From assembly GCA_027452245.1 (NCBI GenBank), contig DAIDGW010000233.1, forward strand, positions 1-36,844: DNA of 36,844 nt. Reading direction: 5' to 3'. The notes under the pieces were generated by a model. That model saw only the letters and a list, made by a program, of their open reading frames with translations. It was not told where the DNA came from and ran no database searches. A program made the position numbers and the translations under genes. Shown here piece after piece: positions 25,064 to 35,413 of this stretch (the first letter of the stretch is position 1; each line of letters begins with the position of its first letter). Origin of the DNA: Acidobacteriaceae bacterium (GTDB lineage: Bacteria; Acidobacteriota; Terriglobia; Terriglobales; Acidobacteriaceae).

Positions 25064-25846
25064 CTAGCCGACCAGCACCGCCCCGCCGTTGACATTAAAA
25101 ATCTCCCCAGTGATGAACCCGGCATGCTCCGTACACAGAAACAGCACCGGCGCGGCGATCTCTTCCGGTTTTCCCACCCTGCCCATCGGAATCGTTCGCC
25201 GAATCTCTTCGCCCGATTTCGGATGGTTCAGCGCCGGTGCGCTCATATCCGTATCTACCCATCCCGGCGCCACGGAATTGACATAAATCCCCGAAGTCGC
25301 CAGTTCCGCCGCCAGGCTCTTTACCATACTGATCAAAGCGCCCTTCGACGCCGAGTAGTCAACATGAAACGCCTCACCGCGCTGACCGCTGGTCGAACTG
25401 ATCAGTACGATGTGTCCCGCCGCAGAGCCTTGTCTCGCCTGCGACTTCATCTGCGCCACTGCATGCTTCACCAATCCAAAAACCGCATCCAGGTTCGTCG
25501 CCAGCGTCGCTCGCCATTGCTCGTCCGGCATTCTCTCGACAGCGGCATCGTGCGCCGGCCACACTCCATGGTTCGCCACAAGGATGTCCAGCCGCCCAAA
25601 CCGCTTCACCGTCTCTGCAACCAGTCGTTGTGCCGGCGCGGTTCCGGTGAGATCGGAGGCGATCGCATGACAGCGGTCCTCGCCGCATTCTTTTGCCAGC
25701 TTCTCCGCCTGCTCGCGCGCTTTCTGATAGCTGAACACAACCTTGGCGTCGGCCGCTGCAAACATGCGCACGGTAGCGGCTCCAATTCCGCGCGAGCCGC
25801 CGGTGATCAATGCAACTTTTCCGGATAGCGATAGAGGAACGGACAT
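25064..25846 (-). CDS. SDR-family NAD(P)-dependent oxidoreductase (FabG-like)
   Basis: 260 residues from ATG 25846; an in-frame ATG at 25876 would add ten unusual residues. Classical short-chain dehydrogenase: nucleotide motif TGGSRGIG (G-rich loop), ASDLTG, VANHG in place of the usual NNAG, catalytic Ser in LISSTSG, Tyr and Lys in YSASKG, and SVAPGWVDTDM. The end GAVLVG..GEIFNVNGG is the FabG-like C-terminus. It could be a 3-oxoacyl-ACP reductase or a related ketoreductase; since no fatty-acid genes are adjacent, the role remains open. A small gene of the WEEIA type lies 64 bases upstream on the same strand. Confidence 0.9.
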   Translation of the reverse strand: MSVPLSLSGKVALITGGSRGIGAATVRMFAAADAKVVFSYQKAREQAEKLAKECGEDRCHAIASDLTGTAPAQRLVAETVKRFGRLDILVANHGVWPAHDAAVERMPDEQWRATLATNLDAVFGLVKHAVAQMKSQARQGSAAGHIVLISSTSGQRGEAFHVDYSASKGALISMVKSLAAELATSGIYVNSVAPGWVDTDMSAPALNHPKSGEEIRRTIPMGRVGKPEEIAAPVLFLCTEHAGFITGEIFNVNGGAVLVG

Positions 25847-25910
25847 GGCACAACAGTCTCTCCGGTCAGCCCGCATTCTGGCAAGTCCCGGCAGGGTGAG
25901 AGACTCGTAA

Positions 25911-26141
25911 CTAACTTTGTTTCGCTGACTTTTTCGATGGATTCAAACGCTGTTCGTCGAGTGCTCTGTTGAGTTCCCTGACCAACTCAAGCACCCGCAC
26001 GGGATTCTGCTCCTGGGTTATTTCGACAGCAATTTCTTCCCATGGCCTTGAGGTTTTTCCGTCTTGCTCTGACACAGTTCCCCCAAACACTTGCACCCCA
26101 AATGCATCGTGAGGGGAGTGTAGGGTACGTATTAAATTCAC
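25911..26141 (-). CDS. Small protein with a WEEIA...VRELNRAL helical core
   Basis: 76 residues if read from GTG 26141. The core RPWEEIAVEITQEQNPVRVL continuing into ELVRELNRALDEQR resembles a short helical protein that I recall as widespread, in many copies, in Acidobacteriota; its function is unknown. The start is uncertain: GTG 26141 has no ribosome site, and TTGACG lies a few bases upstream of it as a possible -35, which would put transcription start inside the reading frame. A later GTG (26090, after GGGG) or GTG 26075 may be the real start, giving about 55-60 residues. It has no signal peptide or membrane segment. Confidence 0.6.
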   Translation of the reverse strand: MNLIRTLHSPHDAFGVQVFGGTVSEQDGKTSRPWEEIAVEITQEQNPVRVLELVRELNRALDEQRLNPSKKSAKQS

Positions 26142-26321
26142 AGAAGCGTCAAGATATGCCGTGCGTCAACGCTTGTTTTTTGTCCTGAATTCGTAACAAG
26201 GCGGCACTGTTTTGAGCATTACTGCCCGCAGATGTTGTGGAGGCGGACGCCTTCGTCCGTGGGAAGCATCCCAGATCGGTTCTTAGACCCAGACTTGCCA
26301 CTTCGCGCCGCCCCGCCCGCA

Positions 26322-29300
26322 TTATCCCAAGCTTGACGTCGACGCTCTCTCCGCCTTCAGCGCTCGCAGCAGCAGCCGCACCAGCATTCCGTCAAACCGG
26401 GTCCCGCTCATCTTCGAGAGTTCGTCCAGCGCCTGCTCGGAAGTGCGCGCGCTTGAAAATGATTGCTCGCTCAGCATGTTCGCGTACGCTTCCGTCAGTC
26501 CGATAATCCGTGCCCACAAAGGGATCTGTTCGCCCCGCAGCCCATCCGGATACCCCGTCCCGTCGAAGCACTGATGATGATGCTCGATTGCTTCCCGCAT
26601 GGACTCGCTGTGCGGAATCGTCCCCACAATTTCCGCTCCGAGGTGCGCATGCATTCGCACCTTGGCATACTCCTCATCCGTTAGCGGCCCAGGCTTGTTC
26701 AGGACCTGGTCGGGAACAAAAATCTTTCCTACATCATGGACTCGCGCCGCATACACAAGGTCGGCTGTCTGCTCTGGCGAAAGATGCAGGGCGCGGGCCA
26801 GAATCTCCGAGTACCGCGCCACCAGGTCGCCATGCCCGGAATTGTGCAACTCCCGCGATTCCGCTGCCCGGCTCAGCATTTCGATCGATTCCTTCAGCAG
26901 CGGCACGTTGATCTTCTCGTCCTCCTGCTGGCACAGTTTGCGCAAGGTAGTCGTTAACTCTTCCAGGGACACTTCCGTCGGATGATCGCGCTGCAGGAAT
27001 CCTTCGATGAACGATGAAATCTGCTGCCGTTGTCTCGCGAAGTCCTGTCCTTCGGCGAATTCCTCCGCTGTTGATACCATGTTCCCGCCCGAGCGCTTGG
27101 AAACATACATGCCCGCATCGGCCACGCGGATCACGTCTTCGATGGAAAATCCGTGCGTCGGAAAGCTCGCCACTCCGAAGCTGCCCGTGATGGCGTGCTC
27201 GCTCAGCATCGGATCCGCCGACAGCCATTGCCGCAGTCGTTCCGCCAGCACCGCCGCCTGCTCCGGCCCGGTTTCCGGCATCAGCACAATGAACTCGTCT
27301 CCTCCATAGCGTGCCACCACGTTCGACTGCCGCGACTTCTGTTCCAGCAACCGCCCTACGCGCGCCAGCACCAGGTCGCCCTCGAAGTGCCCCATGGTGT
27401 CATTCACTTCCTTGAACTTGTCCAGATCGATCAACACCACGGAAAATGGACGCCCCGACCGCGACGCTCGCTTCCATTCCGCCGACAGCGCTTCCCAGAA
27501 AAATCTGCGCGTCTTGATCCCCGTCAAGCCATCCGTGATCGACTGCTGCTGCAGTTTCTGGAACACGAACGCATTGTGCAGTGCCGTTGCCAGCAGGTCG
27601 GCCAGCGTATTGAGGATCAGTACGTCCTGCGGCGAAAATGCGCTCTCGCTGCGGCTTTCGATATTCAGCACTCCCAGCAGCATCTCGCCGTAGATAATCG
27701 GAATGCACAGGATCGCTCGCGCATCCGGCAGGATTCCCGAAAGTTGGCCTTCCATCGCATTCTGCACCAGCGCCCGCTCGCCCGTACGCGCCACCCGCCC
27801 CAGAATGCCAGTGCCCAGCGGAATCCGCTTGCCCATGGCATGCGCCGTAACCCCAGCCTCGGCCTTGATCTCAATTTCCTTGGTGCCGTAATCCAGCAGT
27901 CCGATTCCGATGTGGTCGAAGCTGAAGTTCTTCTGGATCTCGCTTACGATCTGGCCCAGCATGTGCACCGGATCATCGCTCGAGATCGCCGTCCGCGAAA
28001 TGTTGTTCAGAAATGCCAGTTGCTTCGATCGCCGCTGTTCGTCGGCGAACAAGCGCGCATTTTCCACCGCAACGGAAACCTGTCCCGCTGCCGTGATCAG
28101 AACTTCCATGTCGCGCTGCTCGAACAGGTATTCCCGTTCGGTGCTCATGGCAAACATAGCGCCGGCGGGCTTGCCCCCCAAAAAGATCGGCGCCGCAACC
28201 AGGCACCGCGCCGGACGCTCCGGCCGCATGGTCACGCCCAATCGGTCCCGCGTTTTCTCCAGTTCCGAGCGGATCAGCAACGGTTGTCCCGTATGGATCA
28301 CGTATTCGGTAAATGCGTTCTGCACTTTTCGCGACCGCTTGGGAAAAACACGGTTGCCTTCGACTTCAAGTTCGAAGCGAACCTCGTCGCCTTCCTGGAA
28401 CGCAATATAAAAATTGCTGGTGTCAAAAATCTGTCCGAGTTCAATGCGAATGGTTCGCAGGATTTCGTCCTGATCCAGGCGCGCACTGATCGCCTGCCCG
28501 ATCTCGGTCAGCAACTCGTACTCTTTGCGCCGCCGGTGCGCTTCGTGCGTGATAACGTAATTTTCCAGCGTGAGTCCCAGTTGCAGCGCCAGCCCTACCA
28601 TGAGACGCGGCCCCGAAGATCCAAACGCCTTCCGCTCCGCATGACGGAACAGAATCACTCCAAAGTTATTCTCGCGCGTTTGCAGGCTGACTGCCGTCAG
28701 GTTGCTGATCTCGGCTTCCGTGAAGACGCGCTTGAAATCTTTGAATGTTCCTCCCGAGCCCACCGGTAACGGTTCGGTCATCTCCGAAAGTTGGTGCACG
28801 GTGACGATTCCGCTCTGCCGGTATGCCAATTCTGAAATGTATTCGCCCGCGCCGGTGTTTTCCAGATTCGTCAGAAAAGCCGGCGAAAAGCCGCTTTCCA
28901 CCGAGGGCAGCAGGCTGCGCCAGCGCTGCGAAATATAGATCGCCGCATTGCGCATCGAAAGCGCGCCCATCAACCGGTCCAACGCCGCCTGCATGTTCGG
29001 CTCCAGATCTTGCGCCGTCAGCAGTTGCCGCGGATCCACGCCCAGCGTCGATAACGCCAGCGTGCTTTCCTGCACCGCATTGCGCTGGTTCTCAAACAGC
29101 ACCATCACCATCGCAATGCCCAGCAGCATCTCCGGCACCGGACCAAACATTCCACTCGCCGTTCCCAGTCTCTCTCCCCACGCATTGTGCAGTTGGCCCA
29201 CGCCCATCAGAACGGCCCAGAACGCCAGCGCGAGTCCCAGCACTTGGAAGGCCAGCGATCCGCGGCGGTGGCCGTTGATGTAAAACGCGGCCGACGAATA

Positions 29301-29717
29301 GAGCAGAATCGCCGCCAGGGCGATACCCAGCCTCACAACGGGTTCCGTGTCGGGCTGAAACACGCTGTGCACGATGTGCGCTTTCACGTTGCTGAGCGCG
29401 ATCACCACTCCGAACCCGGCCACCGCGGCGTCATACCAGCGGAAACGATAGGCATTGCGCATCAGGCGCGTAGAAACGAAAATGCATAGCGTCATTGCCA
29501 CCAGGAATAACGAACTCGCCAGAAACACGCCCGCGCTGGGCGCGTGATAATACGCGAAGGCATCCAGTGCGTAGTGCAGGGAATACGCTGCCCAGGCCAG
29601 TTGCCACGCCCGGAAATATGCCTGCCGGCTCTGTTCATGGAGATACGAGAACACCAGGAACAGCAGGACCGACACGATTCCGGGAACCACGACCACGCTG
29701 ATGGCGACGCTATTCAT
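26322..29717 (-). CDS. 7TM-GAF-GAF-GAF-GGDEF-HD-GYP c-di-GMP turnover protein
   Basis: 1131 residues. The first 215 hold seven hydrophobic helices (first 4-26, last about 193-212), a membrane sensor. Three GAF-like domains follow (about 240-395, 405-560, 575-725). The GGDEF domain (about 735-895) has an intact ARYGGDEF active site near residue 804 and DLDKFKEVNDTMGH. The HD-GYP domain (about 935-1115) has HDVGKIFVPD (near 992), HLGAEI, and CFDGTGYPDGL (near 1052). So one chain carries both synthesis and hydrolysis modules. Two positions are unusual: the inhibitory-site RxxD before GGDEF is RQSN, and the canonical HHE before DGxGYP is HHQ. Start at ATG 29717, without a strong ribosome site. 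Divergent from gltX. Confidence 0.92.
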   Translation of the reverse strand: MNSVAISVVVVPGIVSVLLFLVFSYLHEQSRQAYFRAWQLAWAAYSLHYALDAFAYYHAPSAGVFLASSLFLVAMTLCIFVSTRLMRNAYRFRWYDAAVAGFGVVIALSNVKAHIVHSVFQPDTEPVVRLGIALAAILLYSSAAFYINGHRRGSLAFQVLGLALAFWAVLMGVGQLHNAWGERLGTASGMFGPVPEMLLGIAMVMVLFENQRNAVQESTLALSTLGVDPRQLLTAQDLEPNMQAALDRLMGALSMRNAAIYISQRWRSLLPSVESGFSPAFLTNLENTGAGEYISELAYRQSGIVTVHQLSEMTEPLPVGSGGTFKDFKRVFTEAEISNLTAVSLQTRENNFGVILFRHAERKAFGSSGPRLMVGLALQLGLTLENYVITHEAHRRRKEYELLTEIGQAISARLDQDEILRTIRIELGQIFDTSNFYIAFQEGDEVRFELEVEGNRVFPKRSRKVQNAFTEYVIHTGQPLLIRSELEKTRDRLGVTMRPERPARCLVAAPIFLGGKPAGAMFAMSTEREYLFEQRDMEVLITAAGQVSVAVENARLFADEQRRSKQLAFLNNISRTAISSDDPVHMLGQIVSEIQKNFSFDHIGIGLLDYGTKEIEIKAEAGVTAHAMGKRIPLGTGILGRVARTGERALVQNAMEGQLSGILPDARAILCIPIIYGEMLLGVLNIESRSESAFSPQDVLILNTLADLLATALHNAFVFQKLQQQSITDGLTGIKTRRFFWEALSAEWKRASRSGRPFSVVLIDLDKFKEVNDTMGHFEGDLVLARVGRLLEQKSRQSNVVARYGGDEFIVLMPETGPEQAAVLAERLRQWLSADPMLSEHAITGSFGVASFPTHGFSIEDVIRVADAGMYVSKRSGGNMVSTAEEFAEGQDFARQRQQISSFIEGFLQRDHPTEVSLEELTTTLRKLCQQEDEKINVPLLKESIEMLSRAAESRELHNSGHGDLVARYSEILARALHLSPEQTADLVYAARVHDVGKIFVPDQVLNKPGPLTDEEYAKVRMHAHLGAEIVGTIPHSESMREAIEHHHQCFDGTGYPDGLRGEQIPLWARIIGLTEAYANMLSEQSFSSARTSEQALDELSKMSGTRFDGMLVRLLLRALKAERASTSSLG

Positions 29718-29880
29718 TGATTTACACCCACACTCTCGCGCTCCACGTGCGAGTCCTGCGGATACGGTGAGTTCATGCTTTCACACTGCAGCAATCGAAA
29801 ACAATAAAATTTAAGTACAGTCACTGAGGCCAAACAAGCGGTGAGATGATGTAGTGCTTTGCTGCGCGAAATCCGCCTCC

Positions 29881-29910
29881 TTGACGCCGCTTTTCGCGCG
29901 CCCGTACGAT
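29881..29910 (+). promoter_or_regulatory. Sigma70 promoter of gltX
   Basis: TTGACG (29881-29886) and TACGAT (29905-29910) with an 18-base spacer. Transcription would begin near 29917, leaving a leader of about nine bases before the ATG at 29926. Both boxes match consensus in at least four of six positions. Confidence 0.6.
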
Positions 29911-29925
29911 CACAGAGAACCCCGC

Positions 29926-31413
29926 ATGAACTCAACTTCGACCCTCCGCCATCCGCGCGTCCGTTTCGCTCCGTCGCCTACAGGCTTTCTGCACGTTGGT
30001 AGCGCCAGAACCTTTATTTTCAATTGGTTGTACGCTCGCCACAACGGCGGCACCATGATCCTGCGGCTCGACGATACTGATGTCGAACGTAACACCGATG
30101 CCTCCGTGCAGTCGATCTTCGAAGGCCTCAAGTGGCTCAACCTCGGCTGGGACGAAGAGTACAAGCAATCCGAACGCGGCGCCCTCCACCGCCAGATGGC
30201 CGAGGCCATCCTTCAGAAAGGACTTGCCTATCGCGACTTCACTCCCGCCCATACCGGCGACAGCGAAAAATCCGGCGCGCAGGGAACCTGGCTCTTCAAT
30301 CCCGGCATGCGCGAACTCTCGCGCGAGGAAAGCGATCGCCGCGCCGCTGCCGGCGAGCCTTTCGCTCTCCGCTTCCGCGTTCCCCGTGGCGCCGGACAGG
30401 CAGTTCGCTTCAACGACGGCGTCTACGGCGAGCAAGCCAAGCAAGCCGACGACATCGAAGACTTCGCGCTGCTGCGCTCCGACGGAAATCCGACCTATCA
30501 TCTCGCCTCCTGCGCCGATGATGCCGACCTCGCCATCAGCCACATCATCCGCGGGCAGGATCACCTCAATAACACCTTCAAGCACGTACTGATCTTCGAG
30601 GCCGCCGGATTCAAGCCGCCGCAGTTCGCGCATCTTCCTCTTCTCGTCGCGCCCGACGGCACCAAACTCTCCAAGCGCCGTCACGGACCGGTGGTCAGCG
30701 TCACCACTTACCGCGACGCCGGGTTTCTTCCCCAAGCCTTTATCAACTTCCTGTGTCTTTTGGGATGGTCGCCGAAAAACGATCGCGAGCAGATGTCGCG
30801 TGACGAACTCGTGCAGGTCTTTTCTCTCGAAGGCATCAACCGCGCCAACGCCGTCGTGAATTTCAAAGACGTGGGAACTACAACTGCCGCCACGCCCGAC
30901 GATATCTTCGATCCCAAGGCGCTCTGGCTCAATGCGGAAACCATCCGCACTTTGCCTATCGACGATCTCTGCTCGCGTCTGCTGCCCATCGTTCGCGGAG
31001 CCGGATTTACCATGACGCCCGCAAAAATGCTGCAGATCACGCCCCTGGTCCGCGAGCGCATTCGATTGTTGCGGGAAGTTCTCACCGTCGCCGACTTTTT
31101 CTTCGTCGATCAGCTTGCGCCTTACGACCCCGCCGAACTCGTCCCGCAAAAAGGAGACGCGGCCATGGCCAGGCGCGCGCTTGAGCGCGCCAAAGAGGTT
31201 CTCTCCACAACCGAATTCAAGCACGATCCCCTCGACCATTCCTTGCGTGCTGCCGCGCAGGAACTCGGCATCAAGGCCGGACAGATGTTCCAGCCCATCC
31301 GCGTCGCCGTCTGCGGACGCAAGAACGCCCCGCCGCTGTTCGAAACTCTCGAAGTCCTGGGAAAAGAGACGACGCTCGCAAGAATCGATCAGGCTCTGCC
31401 CAAGCTCGCTTAG
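29926..31413 (+). CDS. gltX: Glutamyl-tRNA synthetase
   Basis: 495 residues from ATG 29926, where the family starts ([19 protein letters not shown]). It charges tRNA-Glu, and in bacteria lacking GlnRS also tRNA-Gln, with glutamate. The class I signatures are [16 protein letters not shown] (HIGH-type, here HVGS) and [11 protein letters not shown] (KMSKS-type, here KLSKR). Between them are [31 protein letters not shown] and [15 protein letters not shown], typical GluRS blocks. The helical anticodon-binding part is complete to the C-terminus. The longer frame from 29854 overlaps the promoter and is not used. Whether it is discriminating or not cannot be judged without an alignment. Confidence 0.95.
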   Translation: MNSTSTLRHPRVRFAPSPTGFLHVGSARTFIFNWLYARHNGGTMILRLDDTDVERNTDASVQSIFEGLKWLNLGWDEEYKQSERGALHRQMAEAILQKGLAYRDFTPAHTGDSEKSGAQGTWLFNPGMRELSREESDRRAAAGEPFALRFRVPRGAGQAVRFNDGVYGEQAKQADDIEDFALLRSDGNPTYHLASCADDADLAISHIIRGQDHLNNTFKHVLIFEAAGFKPPQFAHLPLLVAPDGTKLSKRRHGPVVSVTTYRDAGFLPQAFINFLCLLGWSPKNDREQMSRDELVQVFSLEGINRANAVVNFKDVGTTTAATPDDIFDPKALWLNAETIRTLPIDDLCSRLLPIVRGAGFTMTPAKMLQITPLVRERIRLLREVLTVADFFFVDQLAPYDPAELVPQKGDAAMARRALERAKEVLSTTEFKHDPLDHSLRAAAQELGIKAGQMFQPIRVAVCGRKNAPPLFETLEVLGKETTLARIDQALPKLA

Positions 31414-31431
31414 ACCCGTGCGTTGTCATCC

Positions 31432-31570
31432 GGAGCGGCTCCTTTCTGCCGCGAAGGATCTCTGCGTCTGCCCACTCTGTCATCCAGCGTCGTTATGCAA
31501 TCAAGAGGCAGAAGACGATTCGCGGGCGAATCGTCCTCGTGCCGTCGAGGGATCTGCTTTTTTACTTCGG
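31432..31570. repeat. Degenerate intergenic repeat region between gltX and the ABC-F gene
   Basis: It begins GTCATCCGGAGCGG, continues to GCGAAGGATCTCTGCG, and after a second GTCATCCAGCG ends with GAGGGATCTGCTTTTTTA. These are fragments of the GTCATCC...GAAGGATCTGC type element that is dispersed in many bacterial genomes; the minus strand at 6966-6918 has the same order (GTCATTCC, hairpin, GGAATCTGCTTTT). No gene lies in this gap of about 205 bases. Confidence 0.5.
31514..31535. repeat. Perfect 9-bp inverted repeat with 4-base loop
   Basis: GACGATTCG (31514-31522) and CGAATCGTC (31527-31535) flank CGGG. It has no T-run on the plus side, so it is a structured part of the repeat element rather than a clear terminator of gltX. 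Confidence 0.6.
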
Positions 31571-31618
31571 TCATCGTCCCAGCGCTCTCTCCGCCATTCT
31601 TGATACTCTCAACTCACC

Positions 31619-33439
<1,821 letters not shown>

Positions 33440-33550
33440 CCCGAGACACATTTGCTGCATCTTCTTGCCCGAATTTTTATCTATTACCACTGAATCTCCT
33501 GACGTTTCCCTGCGCCACTCGCATTCAACCTTCTTCGAAAGGACGCATTC

Positions 33551-34561
33551 ATGAAAGCCGTACAAGTTTCCAAAGCCGGCGGCGATTTCGAAATCGTCGA
33601 TCGTTCCATACCCGAACCCGGTCGTGGTCAGGTCCGCATCAAAGTCGAAGCCTGTGGCATTTGCCACAGCGACGCCCTGGTCAAAGAGGGCATGTGGCCG
33701 GGCCTGCAATATCCGCGCGTTCCCGGACACGAAATCGCTGGACGCATCGACAAAGTCGGCGCCGATGTCATGTTGTGGAAAACCGGCCAGCGCGTCGGTG
33801 TCGGCTGGCATGGCGGACACTGCTTCGTCTGCGATCCTTGCCGCCGCGGTGACTTCGTCCATTGCCAGAACCAGAAGATCACCGGCATCACGTTTGACGG
33901 GGGCTATCAGGAATACGTCGTCGTTCCTGCCGAAGCCGTCGCCCTGATTCCCGACGATCTGCCCGCCGCTGAAGCCGCTCCCCTGATGTGCGCCGGCATC
34001 ACCGTGTTCAACGCGCTGCGTCACTCCATCGCGCAAGCCGGAGATCTGGTCGCCGTGCAGGGCTTGGGAGGCCTCGGCCATCTCGGCATTCAATACGCCC
34101 GCCAGATGGGATTCCGCACCGTCGCCATCGGACGCGGTCCCGACAAGCAGCCGCTGGCCACAAAACTCGGCGCGCACGATTACATCGATACCAACTCCGT
34201 AGCTCCCGCCGAAGCCCTGCAGAAGCTGGGAGGCGCGCGGGTCGCGCTCGCCACCGCGCCCGACTCGAAGTCCATTTCGGCTTTGATCGACGGCATCGCT
34301 CCTTATGGCGAGCTTCTCGTCGTGGGCGCCGGTTTCGAGCCGCTCACCATCACTCCGCTTCAGCTGATTCCAGGCAGCCGCGTGGTGAAGGGATGGGCCT
34401 CGGGCACCGCGAAAGATTCCGAAGATACGCTGCGCTTCAGTTCCCTCAGCGGCGTGCGTCCCATGATCGAAAAATATCCGCTGGAAAAAGCCGCCGCAGG
34501 CTACCAGCAGATGATCACGGGCAAAGCCCGCTTCCGCGTCGTGCTGACCATGGGCAGCTGA
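33551..34561 (+). CDS. adhP: Zinc-dependent alcohol dehydrogenase (AdhP-like)
   Basis: 336 residues; ATG 33551 has AAAGGA seven bases upstream. The medium-chain dehydrogenase fold is plain: catalytic zinc ligands C38 (ACGICHSDA), H60-E61 (VPGHEIAG) and the later Cys in PLMCAGIT; structural zinc ligands C91, C94, C97 and C105 in HCFVCDPCRRGDFVHC; and the nucleotide loop GLGGLGHLGIQYA. Length and motif order match propanol-preferring Adh. It oxidises primary alcohols or reduces aldehydes with NAD(H). It stands alone, 111 bases after the ABC-F gene. Confidence 0.9.
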   Translation: MKAVQVSKAGGDFEIVDRSIPEPGRGQVRIKVEACGICHSDALVKEGMWPGLQYPRVPGHEIAGRIDKVGADVMLWKTGQRVGVGWHGGHCFVCDPCRRGDFVHCQNQKITGITFDGGYQEYVVVPAEAVALIPDDLPAAEAAPLMCAGITVFNALRHSIAQAGDLVAVQGLGGLGHLGIQYARQMGFRTVAIGRGPDKQPLATKLGAHDYIDTNSVAPAEALQKLGGARVALATAPDSKSISALIDGIAPYGELLVVGAGFEPLTITPLQLIPGSRVVKGWASGTAKDSEDTLRFSSLSGVRPMIEKYPLEKAAAGYQQMITGKARFRVVLTMGS

Positions 34562-34631
34562 TTTCTACCCCTGTCCGAGACGTGCGGAGCCGCAAAGCGG
34601 CGAGGACGTATTGAGGGGCCTTATTCCGGGT

Positions 34632-34664
34632 GCCCATTTCTGGCCGCCTTTGCCAGAAGTGGGC
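34632..34664. repeat. 13-bp inverted repeat
   Basis: GCCCATTTCTGGC (34632-34644) pairs with GCCAGAAGTGGGC (34652-34664), with one T-G mismatch that pairs in RNA and a 7-base loop. It has no T-run on either side. It looks like a REP-type element or a structured 3' end of the adhP message. Confidence 0.65.
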
Positions 34665-34672
34665 CTTCCGAC

Positions 34673-34703
34673 CCAAACAAAAACGCGGCCCGCAAGGGCC
34701 GCG
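34673..34703 (-). terminator. Strong hairpin with T-run on the minus strand
   Basis: CGCGGCCC (34684-34691) and GGGCCGCG (34696-34703) form a perfect 8-bp GC stem with a GCAA loop on the plus strand. Read on the minus strand, it runs into TTTTTGTTT, a textbook rho-independent terminator. On the plus side the following CCTCAATTTCT is a poor T-tract, so it may only weakly stop adhP transcripts. Confidence 0.65.
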
Positions 34704-34882
34704 CCTCAATTTCTACTCTCTAAATCCAGTATATCGAATTGGACAGGCTAAAGTGGACACGCCGAGCAACAATATATTTCCAGCACTGCGAACGAGTTGC
34801 GCGGATTTCGGCTTCCAGAGGGGCTTGACAAGGATTATGGAAAATCAGGGTCGGCCGGCAAGGGAAGCGATTCAGGCGCGTG

Positions 34883-34908
34883 GTATTGCGTCGCCGGCAA
34901 CGCAATAC
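34883..34908. repeat. Perfect 9-bp inverted repeat around a GCCGGC loop
   Basis: GTATTGCGT (34883-34891) and ACGCAATAC (34900-34908) are exact inverses around CGCCGGCA. There is no T-run behind it. It could be a protein-binding site or part of an untranslated RNA; nothing assigns it to a gene. Confidence 0.6.
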
Positions 34909-34997
34909 GTCGGAGGGATCGCCCAAGTCCTTCGCCGCGCAAAATAGCCTTGCGCAAGTTGCCAGCCAGATTGATCCCATCCCCTTTGGTATCTCTA

Positions 34998-35025
34998 TTG
35001 CGGGGCGGATTCTGGCTGTGATAAT
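34998..35025 (+). promoter_or_regulatory. Probable promoter of the tRNA-tuf operon
   Basis: TTGCGG (34998-35003) and GATAAT (35020-35025), spacer 16, with TGT directly before the -10 (extended -10 type). Transcription would start near 35032, about 70 bases before the first tRNA. TAGAAT at 35094-35099 sits too close to the tRNA to serve it. Confidence 0.5.
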
Positions 35026-35100
35026 TTATTAAATTGTCCCGGAAATATTTTGGGAATAGAGGGATAGGTTTGCGCGGAAGCGCGGCTGTCCTCTAGAATT

Positions 35101-35176
35101 GCTGGCGTAGCTCAGTCGGTAGAGCATCTGATTTGTAATCAGAGGGTCGGGGGTTCGAATCCCTTCGCCAGCTCCA
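35101..35176 (+). tRNA. tRNA-Thr(UGU)
   Basis: 76 bases with encoded CCA. Acceptor GCTGGCG/CGCCAGC, D arm GCTC...GAGC, anticodon loop TTTGTAA giving UGU (reads ACA), T loop TTCGAAT. First tRNA of the operon, followed by 237 bases before tRNA-Tyr. That gap holds nothing I can support; minus-strand frames there are antisense artefacts. Confidence 0.95.
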
Positions 35177-35413
35177 GTTAACGATTTCGGCAGGCGGCGG
35201 ATTCGGCGGCGCAAAAGGTTTTTCCAACGCACTCCATTCGGAACTTTTCCGGCGTGTAGTGATCTTCGCGAGGTCTTCTGTACGCGATCCTTGGTTTCCC
35301 TGGTTGTACGAAACCCTGGTCTGAAAAATCTTTGATTGCGGTGGTCTGCGGCTTGTCGCGGGATGGCTTTGTGACGCTTTCGAGGTGGCGCGAGCCGGTT
35401 CCGCAAGGTTTAG

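Larger units (their letters stand above)
34562..35100. other. Long intergenic region between adhP and the tRNA operon
   Basis: About 540 bases without a supported gene; frames on both strands (for example 34630-34947 plus, 34720-34980 minus) lack ribosome sites and family features. It contains three inverted repeats (34632-34664, 34684-34703, 34883-34908) and the probable promoter of the tRNA operon near 35000. A small RNA is possible because the second hairpin is a strong terminator on the minus strand although no minus-strand gene precedes it. Confidence 0.55.

Noticed and set aside
27153..28769. Plus-strand frame of 538 codons
   Set aside because: Antisense to the GGDEF/HD-GYP gene; Arg/Gln/His-rich and without domains.
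29714..29935. Minus-strand frame of 73 codons upstream of the large c-di-GMP gene
   Set aside because: Overlaps the gltX promoter and start, no ribosome site, Arg/Ser/Cys-rich composition.
34630..34947. Plus-strand frame of 105 codons between adhP and tRNA-Thr
   Set aside because: Runs through both hairpins, no ribosome site, no recognisable protein features.
35094..35099. TAGAAT with TTGCGC 18 bases upstream as tRNA promoter
   Set aside because: Transcription would start inside tRNA-Thr, so it cannot make the tRNA.
35029..35406. Minus-strand frame containing GEGIRTPDPLITNQ
   Set aside because: This peptide is the antisense translation of tRNA-Thr, a well-known false protein in databases.
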